From positions 1 through 62,455 of the forward strand of contig NZ_WTAR01000085.1 of NCBI RefSeq assembly GCF_013139515.1: a stretch of DNA of 62,455 nt, given 5' to 3'. The position numbers and the translations under genes were made by a program. This DNA is from Lutibacter sp. (GTDB lineage: Bacteria; Bacteroidota; Bacteroidia; Flavobacteriales; Flavobacteriaceae). Shown here one piece after another: positions 54,792 to 62,455 of the stretch (its first letter is position 1; each line of letters opens with the position of its first letter). The notes beneath the pieces are model-generated. The model saw only the letters and a list, made by a program, of their open reading frames with translations. It did not search any database and was not told the origin of the DNA.

Positions 54792-56087
54792 ATGATTTAT
54801 TATAGTTTAAATAAAAAAGCTGAAAATGTATCGTTTAAAGATGCTGTAATAAAAGGTTTAGCACCAGATAAAGGCCTTTACTTTCCTAAAAAAATAACAC
54901 CATTGGTAAATGGTTTTTTTAAGAATATTCATTATTTTTCTAATGAAGAAATTGCTTTTGAAGTAATCAAACAATTTGTTGGTAATGAAATTCCTGAAAC
55001 TGCCTTAAAAGAAATAATTAAAGAAACTATAAATTTTGATTTCCCAGTTGTTAATATTGAAGAAGATATTTCAACTTTAGAATTATTTCACGGACCTACA
55101 ATGGCTTTTAAAGATGTAGGAGCACGTTTTATGGCGCGTTGTTTAGGGTATTTTAACAAGAAAGAAAAAACAACAAAAGTTACCGTTTTGGTTGCAACTT
55201 CAGGTGATACTGGTGGTGCAGTAGCAAGTGGTTTTTTGGGCGTAAAGGGTGTTGATGTTGTAATTTTATATCCAAGTGGAAAAGTAAGCGATGTTCAGGA
55301 AAAACAGTTAACAACGCTTGGTCAAAACATAACTGCATTGGAAGTAGATGGTACTTTTGACGATTGCCAAGCAATGGTGAAGGAAGCATTTTTAGATGAA
55401 GATTTAATTGCTAATAAAAATTTGACTTCCGCAAATTCTATCAATGTTGCACGTTGGTTACCTCAAATGTTTTACTTCTTTTTTGCTTTTAAACAATTAA
55501 AAAATAAAGATAAAGAGGTGGTTTTTTCAATTCCAAGTGGGAATTTTGGAAATATTTGTGCCGGTATGATGGCGCAACAATTGGGATTACCAATTAAACA
55601 ATTTATTGCTTCAACAAATGTAAATAATATTGTTCCTAATTATTTAGAAACGGGTGTTTACACTCCAAAACCTTCTAAAAAAACTATTTCAAATGCAATG
55701 GATGTTGGTGATCCAAGTAATTTTGTGCGTATTTTAGAAATCTATAAAAATGATATTTCAGAATTAAAAAAGCATCTTTCCTCCTATTCATTTAGTGATG
55801 ATGAAACTAGAGTCGCAATGAAATCTATAAAGGAAAACTCTAATTATATTGCCGACCCACATGGTGCAGTTGGTTATTTAGGATTGAAAAAATATTTAAC
55901 TAAAAACAATGCTCAAGGCATATTTTTAGAAACTGCACATCCAGTTAAATTTTTAGATGTAGTTGAACCAGTAATCAATGAAACTATTGAGCTTCCTGTT
56001 CAAATACAAGAAGTAATTGACAATGAAAAAGTATCAATTAAAATTTCAACTTATAACGAGTTAAAACAGTTTTTACTAAAAAAGTAG
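54792..56087 (+). CDS. thrC: Threonine synthase
   Basis: PLP enzyme of 431 residues that converts phosphohomoserine to threonine. The PLP lysine is in HGPTMAFKDVGARF (Lys about 107), the phosphate cup is SGDTGGAVASGFL (about 137-149), and IPSGNFGNICAG and the late ETAHPVKF are present. It begins two bases after the thrB stop. Length matches the bacterial short form. The operon thrABC ends here; 56 bases follow before the next gene. Confidence 0.94.
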   Translation: MIYYSLNKKAENVSFKDAVIKGLAPDKGLYFPKKITPLVNGFFKNIHYFSNEEIAFEVIKQFVGNEIPETALKEIIKETINFDFPVVNIEEDISTLELFHGPTMAFKDVGARFMARCLGYFNKKEKTTKVTVLVATSGDTGGAVASGFLGVKGVDVVILYPSGKVSDVQEKQLTTLGQNITALEVDGTFDDCQAMVKEAFLDEDLIANKNLTSANSINVARWLPQMFYFFFAFKQLKNKDKEVVFSIPSGNFGNICAGMMAQQLGLPIKQFIASTNVNNIVPNYLETGVYTPKPSKKTISNAMDVGDPSNFVRILEIYKNDISELKKHLSSYSFSDDETRVAMKSIKENSNYIADPHGAVGYLGLKKYLTKNNAQGIFLETAHPVKFLDVVEPVINETIELPVQIQEVIDNEKVSIKISTYNELKQFLLKK

Positions 56088-56143
56088 CTTTTATAATTAC
56101 AAATAAAAATAGTAGCTTAGCTGAGTAATTTTAATTTTATTTC

Positions 56144-57031
56144 ATGAAAAATTATTCAGCGTTGCTTTTATTATTAGTTTCTACATTAATTTTTTCCCAA
56201 AATACTTTAAAATTAGATAGCTTAAAAACACCCATTAAAGCAAATATTGAAGAGGTTTCTTGGATCTCGGGTCATTGGGAAGGAACTGCTTTTGGTGGTG
56301 TAACTGAGGAAGTGTGGACTTCTCCGCTTGGAGGTTCTATGATGGGTTCTTTTAAATTAGTTGTAAATAATGAAGTCAATTTTCATGAATTAATGACTAT
56401 TTCTGAAGAAGATGAAACTTTATTACTTCGTATAAAACATTTTAGTAGAGATTTAAAAGGTTGGGAAGAAAAAGATGAATCTGAAGAATTTAAATTAGTA
56501 AAAATAGAACCAAACAGAGTCTATTTTAATAATCTTACTTTTGAGAAAATAAGCCCTTCAGAATTAAATATTTATGTCGTTTTTAAAGATGAATCTGGTA
56601 ATGAAGAAGAAGTTAAATTTAATTATAAATCTAAAATTAAAAATAAGCATATGAAACTTGCAATGATTAGTATCCCTGTAAATGATGTACCAAAAGCATT
56701 CAAATTTTATACTGAAATTTTAAATTTTGACGAACAATTATATATGCCTGAACATTATTTGGCTATAGTTTATAAAAAAGATGAAGTAAACGGTCCTGCA
56801 ATTTTGTTAGAACCAATTGATGATGAAATTTACGCTCCTTTTCAATCTAAAGTGTACGCTAAAAAATTACCTGTAATTACTTTTGGCACTGATAATATTA
56901 ATGAAGAATACAATAGATTGTTGAATTTAGGAGTGAAATTCATAAAAAAGCCAACCCAGCAAGATTGGGGAATAGAAGCAATTTTTGATGATACATGTGG
57001 TAATTTCATTCAGTTAATTCAAAAGAAATGA
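56144..57031 (+). CDS. DUF6265-like domain fused to VOC (glyoxalase-like) domain, exported
   Basis: A 295-residue protein. After a signal peptide (ending LIFSQ) comes a DUF6265-type beta-barrel domain (about 35-165; SWISGHWEGTAFGGVTEEVW) and then a VOC domain (about 170-295) beginning MKLAMISIPVND, which looks like the natural start of a free-standing VOC protein. The VOC part shows FYTEIL, the repeat structure and a conserved end DDTCGNFIQLI. VOC proteins are usually cytoplasmic, so fusion to an exported domain is odd; an unannotated frame or stop loss could explain it. It overlaps the next gene by four bases. Confidence 0.78.
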   Translation: MKNYSALLLLLVSTLIFSQNTLKLDSLKTPIKANIEEVSWISGHWEGTAFGGVTEEVWTSPLGGSMMGSFKLVVNNEVNFHELMTISEEDETLLLRIKHFSRDLKGWEEKDESEEFKLVKIEPNRVYFNNLTFEKISPSELNIYVVFKDESGNEEEVKFNYKSKIKNKHMKLAMISIPVNDVPKAFKFYTEILNFDEQLYMPEHYLAIVYKKDEVNGPAILLEPIDDEIYAPFQSKVYAKKLPVITFGTDNINEEYNRLLNLGVKFIKKPTQQDWGIEAIFDDTCGNFIQLIQKK

Positions 57032-58158
57032 AGTCTAATCCTAAATTTGAAACATTAGCTATTAAAAGTACCGAAAATAAATTTTCAAATTCTAAACCTG
57101 CAAGCACACCTATTTATCTATCAAGTACTTATGAAAGGAATAGTGATGGATCGTACACTAATGATTTTGTGTATTCAAGAGATAACAACCCAAATCGTAA
57201 AATTGTTGAGCAAAGTGTTGCTTTATTAGAAAAAGGCAATTTTGGTTTTGCATTTTCATCAGGAATGGCGGCTGTTAGTGCTGTTTTTCAAAGTTTAAAA
57301 ACCGGTGACCATATTCTATTACCCGATGATATTTATTATGCCATTAAAAAATTAATGGAAGAAGTGTTTAAACATTGGAATTTAACATACGATATAGTTG
57401 ATATGGCTAATTTAGAGATGGTTAAAAAATCAATTAAAAAAAGCACATCATTAATTTGGGTTGAATCTCCATCAAATCCGCAATTAAAAATAACCGATAT
57501 CTCTGCCATTTCAGCAATTGCTAAAGAGAACAATATGCTTTGCGCTGTTGATAATACTTGGGCAACACCTGTTTTTCAAAACCCGTTAGGACTTAATGCT
57601 GATATTGTAATGCATTCTTCAACTAAATATTTTGGAGGGCATAGTGATGTTATTGGAGGTTGTATTGTTGTTAATGATGAAAATTTAGCTAAGAAAATTA
57701 AAAACATTCAACTATTATCAGGCGCTGTACCTTCACCTTTTGATTGTTGGTTAATTGCAAGAGGTATTCAAACATTGCACTTGCGAGTGACTAAACAGAC
57801 TGAGAATGCTTTAAAATTGGCATACTTTTTAGAAATGCACCCTAAAATTGAAAAAGTACTTTACCCAGGATTAATTAGTCATCCACAGCATTTAATAGCT
57901 AAAAAGCAATTTAAAAATGGATTTGGAGCAATGCTTTCAGTTTTAATTAAAGGTGATGAAACCGAGGCTTTTAAAATATCAACAAATTTAAATTACTTTA
58001 AAACTGCAACTAGTTTGGGAGGTGTTGAAAGTTTAATTGAACACCGAAAATCTGTTGAAGGAAAAAACAGCTCTACTCCTTCTAATTTATTAAGAATATC
58101 AGTTGGAATAGAGCATATTGATGATTTAATTGAAGATTGGAAACAAGCGCTAATCTAA
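57028..58158 (+). CDS. Cys/Met metabolism PLP-dependent enzyme (cystathionine synthase/lyase type)
   Basis: A 376-residue PLP enzyme of the trans-sulfuration group. The PLP lysine is in SSTKYFGGHSDVIGG (about 191-205), with YSRDNNPN near the start and EHRKSVEG near the end for substrate carboxylate binding. It could be cystathionine gamma-synthase, gamma- or beta-lyase, or methionine gamma-lyase; motifs alone do not separate them. Following thrABC by one gene, a role in branching homoserine toward methionine is plausible. The stop overlaps the convergent M24 gene by nine bases. Confidence 0.87.
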   Translation: MKSNPKFETLAIKSTENKFSNSKPASTPIYLSSTYERNSDGSYTNDFVYSRDNNPNRKIVEQSVALLEKGNFGFAFSSGMAAVSAVFQSLKTGDHILLPDDIYYAIKKLMEEVFKHWNLTYDIVDMANLEMVKKSIKKSTSLIWVESPSNPQLKITDISAISAIAKENNMLCAVDNTWATPVFQNPLGLNADIVMHSSTKYFGGHSDVIGGCIVVNDENLAKKIKNIQLLSGAVPSPFDCWLIARGIQTLHLRVTKQTENALKLAYFLEMHPKIEKVLYPGLISHPQHLIAKKQFKNGFGAMLSVLIKGDETEAFKISTNLNYFKTATSLGGVESLIEHRKSVEGKNSSTPSNLLRISVGIEHIDDLIEDWKQALI

Positions 58159-59616
58159 TTTTGGCAAATTAAAATCGTTTAAAACACTTGGTAATTTCAT
58201 TGCATCTTCAATTTCTTCAGAAGTACGAGGTGCTATTGCCGATAAATTAACCGGACCTTTTTTAGTTACTAAAATATCATCTTCAATTCTAACTGCAATT
58301 CCCCACCATTTTTCATCACAAGGACTTCCTTCAGGAATGTAAATTCCTGGCTCAACAGTTATTACCATATTTTCTTTAAAAGTTTCATACGTTCCTAAAT
58401 CATGAACATCTAAACCAATATGATGTGAAGAACCATGTGGATAATACGTATGAGGTGAATCTTCAGAATTTATAATTCCAAGTTCTGATAATCCTTTATT
58501 TATTATTTTCTGTGTTAATTGGTGATTTTTAATGAAATTTCCACCAATTTTAGTTTTAAGAATACTAGCCTCTTGTGCTTCATAAACTATGTCATATATT
58601 AATTTTTGTTCCATTGTAAACTTACCGTTTGATGGAATTGTTCGCGTAACATCAGCTGTGTAACCATGATATTCTGCGCCTAAGTCCATTAAAATTAAGT
58701 TATTATCACCTGTTATAGTTTTATTATTATCAACATAATGTAAAATGCAACCATTGTTTCCTGCTCCAACTATTGATGGATACCCTTCATATTCAGCTCC
58801 ATATTTTTTATAAACAAACTCATGTACACCTTGCACTTCAGTTTCAGACATGTTTGGATGCATTGCTTTCATGATTTCTAATTGCCCAACTGCTGAAATT
58901 TCAATTGCTTTTTTCAATAAAACCAACTCATCTGAAGTTTTTATTTCACGTAATGAAGCCATTAAACTATATAATGATTTTGTGTCTATTCTTCTTTTAG
59001 TTTCATTATATATTTTGTCATTTGTAGTGTTTGTAATAGTTAACAAATCAAATGAAACTTTACTCTTAAAACTTTCAATTAAACTAAATAAATCTGCTTC
59101 ATTAGTTGTATCTCTTACATCATTTTTAAAATTTTTGAAGAGTATTTTGTCGAATTTAGAAAAGTCAATATCATAACTTAAAAATTCGCTACCATTATAC
59201 ACTATTCTAAACCCTAATTCATCTTGTACACCTTCAATTCCTAGCCTTTTACCTGTCCAAATTTCAGCAAGTTCATTACGCTCTTGTACAAAAATTAATT
59301 CATTATACTTCTTATTTCCAATTGTTTGCACATCTTTAAACACCAATAAAAGCGCATGTGGTTCTTTATAACCTGTTAAATAATAAAAATTTGGATCTTG
59401 ATGGTACACAAAATCAACATCATTAGCTCTATTTCTAACTGCATTTGCAAAAAAAACAGCGACACTATTTTTTGGAAGTATTTTTCGTAATTTTTCTCTT
59501 CTATCTTTATGAAATTCTTTTGTTAAATAATCTTCAGGCAAATAATTATTTTGAGCTAATACATTTAATAAAAATAGACTAAAAATAGGGAATAATAATT
59601 TGCGAAAATTCATCAT
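58150..59616 (-). CDS. M24-family aminopeptidase P (Xaa-Pro), exported
   Basis: A 488-residue metallopeptidase cleaving N-terminal residues next to proline. It has a signal peptide (NFRKLLFPIFSLFLLNVLAQ), the AMP_N domain (about 35-160; YLTGYKEPHALLLV) and the M24 pita-bread domain with metal ligands in LMDLGAEYHGYTADVTRT (two Asp, about 310-325), GSSHHIGLDVHD (His about 390), VTVEPGIYI (Glu about 415) and the last Glu near VRIEDDILV. All ligands are visible. Either of the two first Met codons may be the start. Confidence 0.93.
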   Translation of the reverse strand: MMNFRKLLFPIFSLFLLNVLAQNNYLPEDYLTKEFHKDRREKLRKILPKNSVAVFFANAVRNRANDVDFVYHQDPNFYYLTGYKEPHALLLVFKDVQTIGNKKYNELIFVQERNELAEIWTGKRLGIEGVQDELGFRIVYNGSEFLSYDIDFSKFDKILFKNFKNDVRDTTNEADLFSLIESFKSKVSFDLLTITNTTNDKIYNETKRRIDTKSLYSLMASLREIKTSDELVLLKKAIEISAVGQLEIMKAMHPNMSETEVQGVHEFVYKKYGAEYEGYPSIVGAGNNGCILHYVDNNKTITGDNNLILMDLGAEYHGYTADVTRTIPSNGKFTMEQKLIYDIVYEAQEASILKTKIGGNFIKNHQLTQKIINKGLSELGIINSEDSPHTYYPHGSSHHIGLDVHDLGTYETFKENMVITVEPGIYIPEGSPCDEKWWGIAVRIEDDILVTKKGPVNLSAIAPRTSEEIEDAMKLPSVLNDFNLPKLD

Positions 59617-59806
59617 TAGTTTGAATTATATTTATTGATTCTCAAATATATAAAAAAGAACCTATTGGTTTTGTTACTCTAAAAACATTAACAAATAAAT
59701 AAGAGTTTTAAAATAATAACCTAAACCAAATACGTTCTTAAAAAGGTAAAATACTACCAATTCAATTATTGATTATTTAGTACTTTTACATCACAAAATT
59801 TTAAAA

Positions 59807-60889
59807 ATGAGAAATACAGCTTTATCACATATACACGAATCTTTAGGAGCTAAAATGGTGCCTTTTGCGGGTTACAATATGCCTGTACAATACGAAGGCA
59901 TAAATACTGAACACGAAACTGTTAGAAATAACGTGGGTGTTTTTGATGTTTCACATATGGGTGAATTTTACTTGAAAGGTAAAAATGCGTTGGCTTTGAT
60001 TCAAAAAGTGACTTCAAACGATGCTTCTGTATTAACTGATGGTAAAGTTCAATATAGCTGCTTGCCAAATGCTGATGGTGGTATAGTGGATGATTTGTTG
60101 GTATATAGAATAAATAGTGAAGAATATTTGTTAGTTGTAAACGCTTCTAATATAGAAAAAGATTGGGATTGGATTTCACAGCATAATGATTTAGGTGTGG
60201 AAATGATAAATAGTTCTGATGAATATTCTTTGTTAGCAGTTCAGGGACCTTTAGCAGCAAAAGCACTTCAATCTTTAACCAATATTGATTTGGTAGAAAT
60301 GAAATATTACACATTTGAAATTAGCAATTTTGCAGGGATGGATGATGTTATTGTTTCTGCTACTGGTTATACAGGTTCGGGCGGATTTGAATTATACATT
60401 AAAAATAGAGATGCAGAAACGGTTTGGAATGCTATTTTTAAAGCTGGTACAGATTTTGGCATAAAACCAATTGGTTTAGCTGCAAGAGATACTTTACGCT
60501 TAGAAATGGGATTCTGTTTATACGGGAATGATATAAATGATTCTACTTCACCTATTGAAGCTGGATTAGGGTGGATTACAAAGTTCACTAAAGACTTTGT
60601 GAATGCTGAAGAAATTAAAAAACACAAAGAAGATGGAGTTACAAAAAAATTAGTAGCTTTTGAATTAACCGAAAAAGGGATTCCACGTCATGGTTACGAA
60701 ATAGTAAATGAAAATGGTGAAGTTATTGGTAAAGTTACTTCAGGCACCATGAGTCCTTCATTAAAAAAAGGAATTGGATTAGGATACGTTACCAAGGCTT
60801 ATGCTAAACGTGATACTGAAATTTTTATTCAAGTACGTAAAAAAGCATTAGCAGCTGTTGTAGTTAGATTGCCATTTTATAAAGCTTAA
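59807..60889 (+). CDS. gcvT: Aminomethyltransferase (glycine cleavage T protein)
   Basis: Tetrahydrofolate-dependent T protein of the glycine cleavage system, 360 residues. Recognisable: [13 protein letters not shown] near the start, [11 protein letters not shown] (about 46-56, catalytic Asp), [11 protein letters not shown] (about 187-197), [13 protein letters not shown] and the C-terminal barrel with [16 protein letters not shown]. Length is normal. gcvH and gcvP are not adjacent. I examined the 190 bases upstream for a glycine riboswitch and saw none. Confidence 0.95.
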   Translation: MRNTALSHIHESLGAKMVPFAGYNMPVQYEGINTEHETVRNNVGVFDVSHMGEFYLKGKNALALIQKVTSNDASVLTDGKVQYSCLPNADGGIVDDLLVYRINSEEYLLVVNASNIEKDWDWISQHNDLGVEMINSSDEYSLLAVQGPLAAKALQSLTNIDLVEMKYYTFEISNFAGMDDVIVSATGYTGSGGFELYIKNRDAETVWNAIFKAGTDFGIKPIGLAARDTLRLEMGFCLYGNDINDSTSPIEAGLGWITKFTKDFVNAEEIKKHKEDGVTKKLVAFELTEKGIPRHGYEIVNENGEVIGKVTSGTMSPSLKKGIGLGYVTKAYAKRDTEIFIQVRKKALAAVVVRLPFYKA

Positions 60890-61425
60890 AAATTTTCAGG
60901 AATTTTACCCTGAACACCTTCATAAAATTTATAAAAAAAGTTAAAGTCTTTTTCCATGTTTTCAGTAAGTTCGTATGGTTCAGAGATTTTAACTTCTTTT
61001 TTACCAAAATCTAAAGTAGCCATAACTATAGGAACGCTTGCCCCTTTTGCTATGTAATAAAACCCTGTTTTCCAAGTATCTACTTTTTTTCTAGTGCCTT
61101 CAGGTGAGAGTGCTAAAATAAATTTTTCATGACTGTTATAAATTTTCACAATAGCTTCAACTCTATTATTACTTTTAGTTCTATCAACAGGAGTTCCACC
61201 TAATCCTCTAAAAATAAAACCAAAAGGAGGTTTAAATAATGAAGCTTTTCCAATGTAATTTATAGGAGCACCTTCAGCATATTTTACAGCTATTCCTAAA
61301 GGGAAGTCAAGCCAATGTGTATGTGGAGCAGCAATAATCAAATATTTTTTTAATTCCTTCGGGAAAGCACCTTTCACCTTCCAACCCAAAACCGTGAATA
61401 AAATAAATCGTGCAAATAATTTCAT
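60886..61425 (-). CDS. 1-acylglycerol-3-phosphate acyltransferase-type protein
   Basis: A 179-residue acyltransferase of the PlsC superfamily. The catalytic motif HX4D is in [12 protein letters not shown] (about 33-44), the substrate motif is [20 protein letters not shown] (about 108-127), with GGTPVDR (about 75-81) between them. Such short forms in Bacteroidota are often annotated as lysophospholipid or glycerol acyltransferases; the acceptor is unknown. The gene is convergent with gcvT and overlaps its stop by four bases. Confidence 0.87.
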   Translation of the reverse strand: MKLFARFILFTVLGWKVKGAFPKELKKYLIIAAPHTHWLDFPLGIAVKYAEGAPINYIGKASLFKPPFGFIFRGLGGTPVDRTKSNNRVEAIVKIYNSHEKFILALSPEGTRKKVDTWKTGFYYIAKGASVPIVMATLDFGKKEVKISEPYELTENMEKDFNFFYKFYEGVQGKIPENF

Positions 61426-61524
61426 GTAGTTGTTAATAACTCAGATTTAATTTTAAATGTCTGGCTATGGCAACAAATATAAAAATCTTAATTTTAAAAA
61501 TTGAATTTAAAATAAATTTAAGTT

Positions 61525-62067
61525 ATGAAAATTTTTGCAATTTTAATTTTACTATTAAACTTTTCAATATTAAGTGCTCAAGAAATTGAGGTGAAAAAAG
61601 GTCCAATATTAGAAACGTTTGGGAAAGTGTATCAAGTTAAAAGCCCTGATTTACAGTTAGATAAAGATACTGAGTATAAGGTTATTTTTGATATTTTCAC
61701 TGATAAATCAAAAGATAATAAAGTAAACCCACTATTAAACGCTGTTGCTCGTTATTTGAATATGCATGCACAGAAAGGAATTTCATTAGAAAATATGAAA
61801 ACAGTAGTTATTTTGCATGGTGCAGCAACTAAAAGCACAATAAACAATAATGCTTATAAAAATAGATATCATACGGCAAACCCAAACAACGACATTATTG
61901 AAGCTTTAAAAAAAGCGAATGTAGAAATATATGTTTGTGGACAATCTTATATAGCAAGTGGATTTAAGATAAACGAAAAATCTTCAAGTGTAAAATTAGC
62001 TTTATCGGCTTTAACAGCTTTGGTTGAATATCAAACTAATGGTTATCAAATTATAAATTTTAATTAA
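61525..62067 (+). CDS. DsrE-family exported protein
   Basis: A 180-residue protein with a signal peptide (MKIFAILILLLNFSILSAQ) and a DsrE/DsrF-like alpha/beta domain. The pattern VVILHGAATKS and the late VEIYVCGQSYIASGF (Cys about 138) match the family; the cysteine could be a sulfur-relay site. Homologues in sulfur metabolism are cytoplasmic, whereas this one is exported, a variant common in Bacteroidota. rmuC begins three bases after the stop. Confidence 0.85.
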   Translation: MKIFAILILLLNFSILSAQEIEVKKGPILETFGKVYQVKSPDLQLDKDTEYKVIFDIFTDKSKDNKVNPLLNAVARYLNMHAQKGISLENMKTVVILHGAATKSTINNNAYKNRYHTANPNNDIIEALKKANVEIYVCGQSYIASGFKINEKSSSVKLALSALTALVEYQTNGYQIINFN

Positions 62068-62069
62068 TA

Positions 62070-62455
62070 ATGGAAGTACTTTTTATATACATATTTATTT
62101 TTGTTTTAGCTTTATTAGTTGGTGTATTTATTGGTAAGTTAATTGCTAAAAACACGTCTGAAAAAGTTATTTCTGAACTTGAATTTAACAATAAACACTT
62201 ACTTAATGAAGATACGTCTAATAAATTAATTATTAGCAATTTAACCAAAGATAAAACTGACGTTTTAGAAGCAAAACATGCAATAGATTTAAAACTTTCA
62301 GATAAGGTTTCTGAAATAAAATATTTAGAAGTAAAATTAAATGAAAATAAAGCTGAAGTTGAAAAATTACAAGAAAAATTCACCAAAGATTTTGAAATTT
62401 TAGCGAATAGAATATTAGAAGAAAAGTCAACCACATTCACAAAACAAAATAAAGA
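62070..62455 (+). CDS. rmuC: DNA recombination protein RmuC, N-terminal part (cut by window end)
   Basis: The first 128 codons of a protein starting MEVLFIYIFIFVLALLVG, an N-terminal membrane helix, then a long coiled coil (about 25-128) ending in FEILANRILEEKSTTFTKQN, the pattern that precedes the nuclease-like RmuC domain. RmuC limits DNA rearrangements between inverted repeats and is implicated in stalled-fork processing. The catalytic part lies beyond the window. The frame is open to the last base. Confidence 0.85.
   Translation, partial: MEVLFIYIFIFVLALLVGVFIGKLIAKNTSEKVISELEFNNKHLLNEDTSNKLIISNLTKDKTDVLEAKHAIDLKLSDKVSEIKYLEVKLNENKAEVEKLQEKFTKDFEILANRILEEKSTTFTKQNK

Noticed and set aside
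58850-59176. 108-codon plus-strand frame
   Set aside because: Antisense shadow inside the M24 peptidase gene, which has all metal ligands.
59617-59806. Possible glycine riboswitch before gcvT
   Set aside because: The 190-base region is AT-rich and lacks the conserved glycine-aptamer core.
62060-62440. 126-codon minus-strand frame
   Set aside because: Antisense to the coiled-coil start of rmuC, which explains the open frame.

Overview
The window looks like a chromosomal segment of a member of the Flavobacteriaceae (phylum Bacteroidota). The DNA is strongly AT-rich. Many genes are preceded by the Bacteroidota -7 box TAnnTTTG instead of a Shine-Dalgarno sequence. One secreted protein ends in a type IX secretion sorting domain, and the gene content (DUF4252 operon, LytTR/LytS pairs, fused ThrA, fused E1 dehydrogenase, SusA-like GH13) is typical of the group. 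The genus cannot be told from the sequence. I saw no rRNA, tRNA, CRISPR array, intact transposase or prophage.

Region 1 (1-11.45 kb) is an accessory locus bounded by two inverted copies of a 174-bp palindromic element. It holds a Wza-like exporter, a Wzc-like tyrosine kinase, a LamG/T9SS surface protein, and a compact cassette of a 60-residue secreted-type peptide, a PqqD-HprK kinase fusion and an NTP_transf_5 nucleotidyltransferase. A small membrane protein, an exported protein and a membrane-bound winged-helix regulator follow. The peptide cassette is the best candidate here for an undescribed system.

Region 2 (11.5-18 kb) has three DEAD-box RNA helicases and an unusual SDR-fold protein; two of the transcription units share a near-duplicate upstream region. 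thiE follows. Region 3 (18-31 kb) is patchy and repeat-rich: a LytTR remnant, a secreted-protein gene with a broken signal-peptide start, diverged intergenic repeats lying beside LytTR genes, a SusA-like amylase with a PfkB kinase, a lipoprotein hydrolase, a LytS/LytR pair, a metallophosphoesterase and a CPBP protease.

Region 4 (30.7-46.5 kb) is mostly housekeeping: methyltransferase, MFS exporter, TauE exporter, TruC, Hsp20, E1 dehydrogenase, Lrp, an M14 carboxypeptidase divergent from an XRE regulator with paired operator dyads at both promoters, an M1 peptidase, an ECF sigma/membrane protein/DUF4252 operon and an S41 protease. Region 5 (46.5-62.4 kb) is amino-acid and peptide metabolism: PepT, LysA, the thrABC operon behind a Thr/Ile-rich leader peptide, a DUF6265-VOC fusion, a Cys/Met PLP enzyme, an M24 peptidase, GcvT, an acyltransferase, a DsrE protein and the start of rmuC.

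All functions are read from motifs and family resemblance by eye; no database search was run. Residue positions are approximate unless they fall close to the start of a protein.
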